Shown here: piece after piece, positions 10,075 through 21,300 of the stretch
Position numbering within the stretch: the stretch's first letter is position 1
How the letters are laid out: each line of letters opens with the position of its first letter
Origin: Anisus vortex
Lineage: Eukaryota > Mollusca > Gastropoda > Planorbidae
DNA length: 64,000 nt
Direction: 5' to 3'
Assembly (NCBI GenBank): GCA_949126835.1
Contig: OX421509.1
Span: 9,568,920 to 9,632,919 of the forward strand
Translations under genes and position numbers: made by a program
The notes under the pieces: model-generated
Database searches by the model: none
What the model saw: only the letters and a program-made list of their open reading frames with translations
What the model was told of the DNA's origin: nothing

Positions 10075-11812
10075 CAGTGGCGTAGCCAGTTTTTTACACT
10101 AGGGGGAGCGAAATTTTATGAAAAAGGCCCCACTTTTAACAATTTTTCCAGATTATTAGAATAACTAAGATTTTGTACGTATCAACTGTTATAAGAAAAC
10201 CATGATCCTCGGAATACACACTGTATAATAGTGCAGGAATCTTTTTCTAGCAGCTAATAGTGATGGGAATTTCTGCAAATTGATTGCATCTACTGCTCAT
10301 TTTCGAGATGAACATCTAGTATCAAAAAGTATTTATAGAATCAACGCGAATGCCCTATAGCAGGGGTCGGTAACCTAAGGCACGCGTGCCAGACTTGGCT
10401 CGCAGAACGATTTTCAGTGGCACGCGAAAGACCTCCAAGAATATTGTTTAATGCAAGTGAAAACAACGTATGTCAGCATAATTAATGGGCGCTGCATGCT
10501 GAACTACATGGGAATTACACTGGACGTCGACTGTTTTAGTTCAGGAATGTTAGTATGCAAAGCTCCCATCATTGGTGATTGAATCTATTGTTAAGAAAGT
10601 CAATGGTATAGTTTATCAAGTTTCTTCTAGAAGAAAGTCATTAGGAGTATATGTAAAGTCTTGGATAGATTCGTTTCTGGTCTGGAAGCAATTAAGCTGT
10701 ATCTTAATGGAAAAACAATTCCGTTATTGAATGAGGAGAACTGACTGTTGGAGCCAATGTTTCTGTATGACTTGGCGACACGTTTCAGTGAGTTAAACTT
10801 CCATTTAAAAGACTGGGTCGAAAAGCACTTGAAGTGTTTGGCAACTGGAATGGATTTGCATTGAAACTGGGCATATCTTTCCGTGAAATCAATTTTAAAA
10901 TATTTAACTATTTCCATAATTCAACCAAATTAAGATAGATGAGCATTTTCATAAGTACACTAGTTAAAATAATTAACTCGTTTGGTATCACTGGCATCAA
11001 ATTTGAAGAATTTAGTTGAAGGGAGATAATTAACCCGTTTTTATACAGTAATATTTCTAATATAATATGTTTCTTTTTTGTTTCGTTTAAAAATTAACAG
11101 CTTACCTTTGTTAACTTTAAAATGATCAAATTACACAAAATAGTTGAAAATTATATAAATAATATTTTATGACTTAAGAATGTACATGTACATTATTAAA
11201 CATTAAAATAACTAACCAGGTTGTATGATTGTTTGGTATCTCTTCCACTTATTTGCAATTTCTTCTCGACGTGCAAGCTCCGAATTACAATAATATGATA
11301 GAGTAAATCTCAGTTATTCTGAGATTTTGCAAACATTAAATACTTTATATCTATTTTACTTGAATAATTTCCTGACAACTAAATTCAAATGTTGATAACT
11401 ATTAATGTGTAAGTTGAGTAATGAAATTGTGTATTAGCTATATGAATGGAATTTTAAATAAAGCTGATAATAACAAATAGGTTAATTTTGTTATTAAATA
11501 TAAAACGCTTTAACTTTAATGATTTTCTCTATTACGCTCCTTTTCTTTTGGTCTTGGTCTTGCTACGGCACTAAATAAATTGTTTTCTAAAAATAATATA
11601 ATTGATCAGTTTGACTTTCACGCTGTTGGCACGCTGAATGACTCAAAATGATTGCAATAAATTAAATTGTTGAAATGCAATTGAAAAAAAAAATAATAGA
11701 AAAAGCATAAATAAGTATGCTTCGTGGCTTGTTAAACACTAATTAAATAATGTTTTTTCCCGAAAAGACCTTTTTTTTCTAAAATGCTCCCCCACCCCTG
11801 GCAACGCTACTG
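10075..11812. mobile_element. hAT-like element with 8-bp target duplication
   Basis: TCTATGGC occurs immediately outside both ends (10067-10074 and 11813-11820). The termini are inverted: CAGTGGCGTAGCCAG at the left, the complement of CAGTAGCGTTGCCAG at the right, each followed by a G-rich or C-rich stretch. An 8-bp duplication with CAG-type ends is the hAT pattern. No intact transposase is present. A second terminus-like sequence, CAGGGGTCGGTAACCT, starts at 10361, and 10970-11650 belongs to a repeat seen again at 33.8-34.15, 36.84-37.17 and 39.9-40.1 kb, so at least one other element is nested inside. Confidence 0.8.
10361..11660. mobile_element. Nested hAT-type repeat, CAGGGGTCGG end
   Basis: CAGGGGTCGGTAACCTAAGG begins a stretch whose relatives end at 30298, 37165, about 45415 and about 51507 with variants of AGGTTGCCNANCCCTG. 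The body 10970-11650 shares blocks such as GGGAGATAATTAACCCG and GGTCTTGGTCTTGCTACGGC with 33.8, 37.0 and (complement) 40.0 kb. No matching right end was found here, so this copy is truncated or rearranged. Confidence 0.55.
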
Positions 11813-12125
11813 TCTATGGCCTAGGTCTATTGGCTAATTTGGACAGTCAGGTTATTCAAATGTGATAATACTTAATAATAAGCCTATTAAAATATTAATA
11901 TTATTAGTAGGCATATGAGCCTGTCTAATATAGTAGGCTTTGTCAATTACAGTAGATGTTTTTTACTGGGCTCATAATAATTTTGCAAACCTTAAATCCA
12001 TTAAAAGCTTTTAATTAAAAGAAACTTAAAACTTTTGTTAAACTCTCATAATTTAGCAGTTGTAATACGATAAAATAATTAAACTTGTACAGTTTAATTT
12101 GTCGAAAAAGATTTAACAAAATTTT

Positions 12126-12133
12126 TGTAAACA
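12126..12133 (+). promoter_or_regulatory. Fox-type motif upstream of MNS1
   Basis: TGTAAACA matches the forkhead core (complement TGTTTACA). It lies 172 bp before the proposed MNS1 ATG and 20 bp before an X-box-like motif. FOXJ1 drives motile-cilia genes, so the placement fits, but the motif is short and the DNA AT-rich. Confidence 0.4.
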
Positions 12134-12152
12134 CTTTAATAAAATGAACTCT

Positions 12153-12166
12153 TTCTTCCTAGCAAC
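12153..12166 (+). promoter_or_regulatory. X-box-like (RFX) motif upstream of MNS1
   Basis: TTCTTCCTAGCAAC matches the RFX X-box form GTHNYY-2-RRNAAC at every constrained base except the first G, and its right half AGCAAC is perfect. RFX factors activate ciliary genes such as MNS1 in animals. It is 139 bp before the proposed start codon. Confidence 0.45.
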
Positions 12167-12304
12167 CAAACGCTATCTTCAAATCACTACAACATCGCCC
12201 GCCATTTTTTCTATCTGTAGTTTTTTGGGGGACGACCATTTATAATACATTAGAACATTGTTGCCCCAAAACTCACTGGATAGTTAAAATTTAATTAACG
12301 AAAA

Positions 12305-12307
12305 ATG
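12305..12307 (+). CDS. MNS1: MNS1 exon 1 coding part (ATG only, proposed)
   Basis: ACGAAAAATG is followed directly by the donor GTAAAT. Joining it in phase 0 to the acceptor at 13289 gives Met-Ala-Met-Ala-Arg-Arg. The preceding 100-150 bp would be 5' UTR. A three-base coding exon is plausible but unproven. Confidence 0.45.
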
Positions 12308-15300
12308 GTAAATATATATTCTTACTATGCAAGAACGACTTCTGTTTTTGTGTGTTATTTTTATGTTTATGTTGTGCCGAACACTCGAGCTCGCTAAATA
12401 AAGTAAATATTTAAAATATATAGATTATAGGCCTACCAATTTTCGATAAACAATAGCCTACTTGAAACTACTTCCATAACTTTAAAATGGTGCTTATATC
12501 GACACATGCAGACCTAAGATAATAATAGCGAATATTGCTGTTTAAAGTTGTGTGAAAAAAAGGTTAAGAATTAAATTTTATGATGAAAAGAGACAGAAGT
12601 GGAAAATTTAATATTTAGGCCTATAAATCCTATAATATATTATATTATATATAATATAGGATAGGCCTATTTAAGGTTACAGCCTAGGCTGTAATTAATT
12701 TTAAAGCTAGGTCCGGCCTAGGCCTATATCAATTATAAACATAGTAATGAGTAATGTAATATAAAATATAGTTATATAATAATATGGGCAGGCTAATGTC
12801 AGGGTAGGCCCCTTCTTTTTCTTACTACTACAGTCCAGTTTACAATCCCGACTCTACAACCACTCAGGGAAGGCCCAACGACTAGTCTTTAAAATAATAA
12901 AAAATGTCTATTTATGTAAGGTTTCCATGACTGACTACTTATAAGTTTACAGACCTTCCTTCTAAATTTGTGTTTAATTTCATCTGCCAATCATATCAAA
13001 CGATGAGTTTTACTAGTTGAACTAGTTGAAGCTCAGGCTAAAGTTAATGTTTATGTATGCTAGAAGACATCCCGCAGTAGCCTACACTATACTTAAGTAA
13101 TTAACAAAACAATCAATGACAAAATTCAAATTGACGTAAAGATTTTATATTGCCAGATTGGCATTATAATGCATAATTCAGGGTTGAGTACAGAGGAAAG
13201 GGGGGGGGGGGCATGTAGGCCTACACATAATTTTTTATGACTACATGTGACATTGAACACAATTTTTTTGTGTTTATTCTGTGAAAAGGCCATGGCTAGG
13301 CGAGCTCAGCTGCAGGACCAGTCTGTTTTTCAGAAGCAATTGGAAAAGAACCGACAGAGAGAGACAGACTTAAGAGATATGGAGATGGAGAAAAAGATGG
13401 CCCAGTACATTGAGGAAAATATTCGAAGAGAGGAGACGGTATGAAGTAGTCAGAATTAGATATTTTAAAACTACTAGTTAATTACTAGATGTTACAACAT
13501 TTGTATCAGGATTTGTACTGGTAGTATTTTGAATTCTGTTCAGTCATGATTGCTTTTTTTGTCCCTGAAGAGAACAATGTTAAAATTAGACCAACATAAG
13601 CATATCATTGAATTAGCAATATGTTCTCTTACTTTTCAGTGAAGATTTTGATAGCATCGTAAATAGTATGTGTTGGTTTGAGTTATACAAATTAATGGAA
13701 ATGATCCACTTGAATCACCTTTGATATTGGTTTATAACATTTCATTTGAGGGATTTCAATTAGTCTTAGATTTGAGATTAAAGATTTTGGCAGTTGTTTT
13801 TTTTTTTTAAACTTTTCTTTAAAAAAAAAGTGAAATGATGATGCAAAAAATAATCAGAGATTAATGTATAAATCAATGAGCACAATATCCACATCTAGTG
13901 TGTTTTTACCAAATTGTGCTGATGATCTTGTAATTGGCGTCAAATATTTGACTGCTTCCTGTCACTTTAGTGAATATAACAATTTAGCTAATTTCGTGAT
14001 AGAATAGTGTATTTTTTTTTACATATAGTACCGCTTTTGTAGCTGATTATTACGTCAGATATTAAATAGTAAGCAATGTAAACTACATCCTTTTTTTTGG
14101 TTTATCTAACGTGATTCAAATTTTAACACAGTGAATGTTTATCTTCTATTTGAATTCTGTAAGAAATGTAAGATAAAACACACCAGTATGAATGGCTGTT
14201 ATGGACCAAAAAAACAAGTTACCATATTTAATCAGGCACACAAAAAAAAAAGAAATCAACTTCAAATTGTATCAAAATTTATTTGAAGTTTTGTTGCATA
14301 AAGATTCCCTTTTTTTAAATTGACTGTTTGACTTACCAGTTATCATATAATGTACCATCAAAACTTAGTGCCCCACAGAGAACTGTATTTTATTTTTACG
14401 TCTTGACTAAACCTAGTCGCACAATTGCTGTAGCTGTGTTTGTGTTGACATACTTTTTATCTTGTTATGAATGCCAGTAACTGAGTATGTTTTCATTTCA
14501 CTCCTAAAAGGTCAAGCAGAGAAGATTCATGAGGCAGCAGCAAGTGATGAGCAAAGAGATGGAGATGAATGAAGCCATCTTAAAGGCAAGCTTGAGAACT
14601 TAGAATGTCACCAGATCACTGGTGTAGAAATGCTTTTTGAGGCCAGTGGGCAGAGTTTTGAGGGTGGGCCATTCCCTTAGTAACTCTGTCGGACCAAATT
14701 GATCCAGCGTTCACCAGATTCGGTGGCTGTGGCATACTAGGGGATTGTGTGGCCAGCACTATGCACAGCCGCCTTTACTTTACCAACTAAGATTGAAGGT
14801 TGGATATCCATCAGAGCTGGGTAGACTCAGGGACACCCTCTAGACCCAGGAAAAAATCCTAGCCTACATCAGGATTCGAACCCAGAACCTTCGGTACTCC
14901 AGTTAAACGCTCTGCCACTCAGCCACCTTGTCCCCTCTGGGCCCTTCAGTTGCATTGAATAGCCTGCAAAATCCACCTGACCCAGTTTTTTTCTAGTCGA
15001 AAATTGTTTTCTCTTATTATTTTTATTTAGTTACGACTTTACAAAAATGTGCAGATGAGGCGATAAAGTAGGTAAAATTAAAGTAGCCACATTTTATTTA
15101 CTTCGAGGTGATTTTCCATGACCCAAACAAGACCATTTGAAGATTCAGGCAAATATATATCTGGAATAATTCCTGGCTTTTGTTTCAAAGGCCACTAAAT
15201 AAGCAACACATTACCATTCAGTGTGGCGGCCACAAATTCCCTAATGCTTATGGTAATTTAATTAGGTTTGCAGGTCTAAAATGAATTGTGGTGTTTCCCT

Positions 15301-18300
15301 AACTTATTTTGCACATGGAAACCCTAAAACTACAAATGTTTTTTGCTGTAACCCTATAAACTTAAAAAAAAACTATTTTAAAATAATGTCAAAGGTGATG
15401 GAATTCTTGAGATTTCTCGTGGGACCCCAGGGCAGTCTCCGTTTTTGTAGAGAGGGGGGGGACTGGAATTTTGCGTGACGAACATTTAGAGAATTTTTCT
15501 TAACTTAAGTAAAGTTTTTTTTTTAAGAATTGTGGAAAAATATATTTTATCAAATGTATGTGTTTGGGAGGTGGGAGGAATTCGCCTCTGATAACATTTA
15601 ACTTTTGTAATGGCTTCTAACAAAACTAACAAAATTTCATTTTTTAAAGTAGCCCCTGGTTGATTTTTAAACCAGTCCATTAATCCATTTTCAATGTTCA
15701 TAATTCTGTATTAACTATTTATCTATATATTAATGTCTTATTTTTTGTGTTTTTTTCTTTTCTGTGTGTGTGTTCCAATGAATGTCCATGAAGGCTGAGA
15801 GAGACAGGCTCCTGAAACATCAGCAGATAGAGCAGGAGGAGAACCTGGCCAGGGAGCTGGAGAGAGTTAAATTTGAGCAGCTCAGGGATGAGAAGATGAG
15901 GCAGCAGATTAGAGAAACCAGGTAGGTGTTGTTCTATCCCGATTTTATGTCATCTATCCTGATTGTATGTCATCTATCCTGATTTTATGTCATCTATCCT
16001 GATTGTATGTCATCTATCCTGACTTCTGTCTATCTTGATTTCTGTCTATCCTGATTTTTTCAGTACCCACTATTTCTGTCTCATATTTCTGTTTGTACTG
16101 CTTTTCTGTATATCCTTCTTTAAGAGAAAGTATCCATCCTACTTTCTAAATGTCCTGATTTCTGTCAATCCAAAAAAAAAAAAAGAATGGAATATCAGTT
16201 AGTGGATAATAAGCTTTGGCTAGGTATTAAACGGGATGTAGATTTCTTTTCTAAGGGCTAAATGGTAGTTGTATTAAAAGGTACAGTATAACTGTATAGA
16301 GAATTTTTCTCCCATTAACTCTTCACGCTCATCTGCACTCATTGTCACACTAACAAAATAATTTCTATTTTCACAAACAGTTAACAATATTATTGTTTCT
16401 CTTTTCCTAGAGCCTTGACAGCGTGTTTTTTTTTACCTATCCCTTTGATACAATAGTTTTGCAGTCTCTTCATTTAGTTTACCTGATTCCATTTTCAATT
16501 GCTCTAATAAGCTTTTAGGGATAATACTTTTGTAGTTCAGAACTTGTGCAATATATATTTCTTTTTCAGTAATTGCAAGTATTGTTAATTAATTCAATAA
16601 TCCATTTCTCATGCAGCCTGGAGCTCAGGGAGCTGGAAGGGAAGCTGAGGGCTGCCTACACCAACAAAGAGCGTGCCGCTCAGATAGCGGAGCGGGAGGC
16701 CATGAAGTACGATGAAATGGTGAGTGACCTTGACTTTGTGTTTTTATTGTTGTTGGTTTATCCCACTGCTGTTATAACAGCTTTATCATGTTGTTACGAC
16801 CACGATCCTGTAGCCTTCAGAGCATGCACACGATTCACTTGTTGACATCTAGAGTTGCCTCTGTGTATATTGTTTCATCTGTGCATCGTCTCTTGTGTGG
16901 GTTCCGAAATCCTGACAGTTTCTGTTTTCAGTAATTCTTCCTTGAAAGGATTTGATGTTGTTCCTCTAGCTGGTATTAGATTTTAATAATAGATGTAAAG
17001 TACACAACTGTTGGTAATTAAATAATGAAGTCAATTTTTTGTGCAGGTGTATAAGTAAATATTTAATTCAGGTATAAACTGGCAACGATAATATGTACAA
17101 AGTTCACACAGAAGAAACATAAGCCGTTACACAGCAAAGCAGATAACTGAATAAATACATACATATTATATACATTATGACGAATAATTTAAACACATTA
17201 ATAATATTAACACATTTTTAACGCCTATCTTTCTAAAACTCTGACATTATGTTTCAATTAAATTTTGTATGCTGAATTGAAAAGCTTGTCCTTTTTATCT
17301 TCATTTCAGAAACGAGAGTCGGAGATCGCTCGCCACATGAAAGAGCAGAACGAAAGAGCCGAAGAGGCTGAGTATCTGAGGGAGCAGGAACGGTACAAGG
17401 AGATGGTCAGTACAAAGGATAAACACTACCTCCGTATATTTTATTAACGTAAAGATAGTGAATTTGTTGTTTTCTTCATGTTTTCTTCATGTTCATGACA
17501 GGTGATGTTTGTCCTCTTGTGATCTCAGCAGCCCTGAGTATAACTGACTCTCTTTTAATGCATTTAAATTTCATTTAAAAAAAAGAAAATGGTAAATTTT
17601 TTAGTTAGATGTACACAGTACACAGATTAATTTATTTTGAAGAGTTAAGAGTCCCGTTCAGAACATACGTTCCATGGAGCTAGTGAAGCAGCCTTTGACG
17701 GTTTCTGTGGCTGCGTCATACAAGGGGATTGAGTGGCCAGCACTATTTCCCCAACAAATGTCGGGTACCTGTGAAAGCTGCAGGGGAAATTTTCAATGGC
17801 TGGTTACCATTCATACAAAAATGTATGTTATAACTGTCGCAGTATTTCAGTCTATTTATAGAAAGATGTGTGCTACCTAAGCTACTTCAGGAGGATGTTA
17901 CATGTTTATTATAATATACTTACAAAAAAATTAATTAATCAATATTTCATACTAGGGAATAGGGAGCCCTAATTAAAAAAAAAAAAAACATGCTTATAAA
18001 GTAAGAAAGGATAATCCAGAAATGACTTTTATCTTTCAGACCCGCTACCAGCAGGAATTGGAGAGACAGCTGGAAGAACAGGAGGCCCAGAAGCAGCAGG
18101 CATACGAGGAGTTCCTCAAGGAGAAACTCATGATTGACGAGATCGTTCGCAAAATATACGAGGAGGATCAAAGGTGAGTCTTGGGGGGGGGTTGCCTTCG
18201 GTAACGAACCAATCTGTTAAATGTTCTCCGCAGCTTCATGTTGTCATTGGTCTGCAAAGAAAAACTACTCGTACTGCTTGTGGTGCTCTGTTTTGGGATA

Positions 18301-21300
18301 CGATGGTCTTTCTGCAACATATTCACAATAACGTTCCAAATGTCTCAGCTCTGAAACCATGTTAAGCAGCCTGTTTTGTTTTGCTACTGGTTCGGGAGGT
18401 CGTCCCAGGCCTGGGAATAGATGTCTGCCCATCCTTAATGGGGTCTCTGACATTGGTGGGAGGGGGGGTGGGTAATGTAAAGGTGGCTAGACATTGAGCT
18501 GGCCACTCTATCCCCTTTTATGCTGTGACAGTAGTCTGAACGGGAAATCATTCTATTTAGCCTCGTAAATTATTGTTTTTTGCACATAGAAAGTATTTTT
18601 CTTCTAGAAACTCATTTACCGCAAAATCTCGGGTATAAGCCACACCTGTGTATAAGCCACACCTGTGTATAAGCCACACCTGTGTATAAGCCACACCTGT
18701 GTATAAGCCACGCCTGTGTATAAGCCACGTCTGTGTATAAGCCACGCCTGTGTATAAGCCACGCCTATGTTTAAGCCACGCCTGTGTATAAGCCACACCT
18801 GTGTATAAGCCACGCCTGTGTATAAGCCACGCCTGTGTATAAGCCACGCCTGTGTATAAGCCACACCTGTGTATAAGCCACACCTGTGTATAAGCCACAC
18901 CATGTATAAGCCACACCTGTGTATAAGCCACGCCTGTGTATAAGCCACACCTGTGTATAAGCCACACCTGTGTATAAGCCACGCCTGTGTATAAGCCACG
19001 CCTGTGTATAAGCCGAAGGTAGACATAGGAAGGTTGAAAGCAAGTGAAATTGAAGTTTACGAGCAGAAGCCGCACACAAAATCTTTTTGGTGTACCTGTA
19101 TCATTTCTGGATCCATGTTTGTATTTTTCACTGTTGCTGATTGTGAATTTTTATTTGTTATCTTATGGAAGATCAAATATCAGCTACATATATATATTTA
19201 TATTTCTTTTTACTTCATTTTAAGGCCTGAAAGCCTAGGAACCAAATAATAAAAGTCAGCTGACAATCCAATATTTTTTTTTAAGGGTCAGGAAATTGCG
19301 TTAGTCTCAATGTTACAGATGCTTCAAAATAAATTACCGTAGATGTAGACTAAACTACAGCTAAATAGCATAGAAACACACAGTATTGATAAAGTTGATA
19401 CTTTTAAAATTAAATAAACTCATAAAACATACAAATAAAAGTGAATGTGCTGTGTTTTGTAATTTTATAAATTAACCGTAAGTCATTCGTCCTAGATGTA
19501 AAACACAAACACCCGAAATGGTGACTTTGTCGAACTTAACTGGTTCACGAAAAAGAAATGTTTTTGAAACGCTTATCTACAGTATGTTGATGTAAAGTGT
19601 CTGAAATAATCTTTATTTTGTTGAATTTAATTATTAAATTAAAACACATTGATAAAAATAGATTTATTGTAACATTCAATTACATTTCAAGATTTTTTTC
19701 CTTACTCACGTTTCTGGTCTTATAGTACTGCTTCGGCGGTAAAAAAAAGCTATTATTAAGTTACCTGTGTAAAAGCCGCACCTGTTTCTCTGTAAAAAAA
19801 AAGTGCGGCTCTTACTTGAGATTTTACGGTATATGTTTTTTCTTATCACATTATAATTATCTTTTTGTTGCTGTGTTCATATCTAAAATATCTTTTTGTA
19901 TTAGACTTATTTTTTGTATGTTCACATATAAAAAGAATTGTTTTTCTGAGCTTTTGTTCTAAAAAATTGTGTTATTTACCAGAGAATTGGAGAGGCAGCT
20001 ACAGAAGCGCCACGCCACTCAGCAGTACATAGAGGATTTCAAGATGGCCAGGGAAGAATGGAAGCTGCACGAGAAGAGAAAGATGGAGGAGGAGAACAAG
20101 AGGATCCTGCACTTCGCCAAACAGATGCAGGAGAGGGAAGAGTACCTCAAGTCCCAGAAGAAGGAGAAAGACTCGGCCATGAGTAAAGTGCAGGACGCTG
20201 TAAGTAGATTTCACCTGTGGGGAAACTGGTAGCGTTTTTGTCATTTGGGTTACAAGATAAGATAAGATTACTGTATAGATCCAAACGAAAGGAAATTTGA
20301 CTTGATTACATTAGTTCCATCTTTTTCAGCAAATTTTTAACAATATAAAGGAATTATTTATACGTAAGCACAGGGGGGGGGGGGGGGCGCTGGGTCTGGT
20401 ACCTTCTTCTTCATATTAGACCCAAGGAAAAGTCCACAATTTATGTACACACAAAATTTTATAACATCACAAACAAGAATTACAAACAGATGACGGAGTT
20501 TCATTTGAGGTATTTAGTCCAACTAAAACCTGAAGGCTATTTCAGATCTTAGAGGAGACAATAACGCTTTGGTGGATGCCATGCCACACATGAATCCCAT
20601 CTACGGAGAAAGCGAACATCCTAACTAAGACTTGGGGGGGGGGGGGGCGGGGTCCATGGCACCAGCTTTTAGTGTTCTTCTGAGAGTGCCAGAAAAATTA
20701 ACTGTAATTGAAATACTAACTGATAGAACAAGAGATGAGTTGAAACAGACAAAGGCCCGAGCTGTGTGGCGGCTAATCTTGACAATCAAATTTATCCAGT
20801 TGACCGCTGGTGGAATGTTCTTAAATTGTCTGTAATTTCTATTGTGCACTGTCTGTTAGGGATCTCCTTCACTGGGTTCTGGCTGTTTTAGACCCGCAAT
20901 GAAGAAACGTTTACAAAGGAAAAGACGTAGTCAAGCACATACTGGCAAACTGTCCCTGCATGCAGTAGTTGAGAGTGGATAGGTCCGAACAGCCGTTTGT
21001 ACCGGTTCGGTATGCAAGTACCTACAGCTTGAGAGAAAAAAGTAGCTGTTTGTTTTCTGAGCATCCACTCTGATAAAGGGGTTCAAGACTGAGGCTATTC
21101 TATGGAATCTTAATGAAGTGTTTTATGGCTAGATTTAAGCAAATATCTTTGTTGTTTTTTTCAAGCATTCAACATGGATAAAAAAGACAGCTCATTTATG
21201 GTAGTAATTAGAAATTAGTGTAGGCCTCCCTTTCAACCAAGAAATGCAAATGGTGGGATATTGTAATTTGTAAATTGGCAACATTAGCTGAGCTGTTTTA

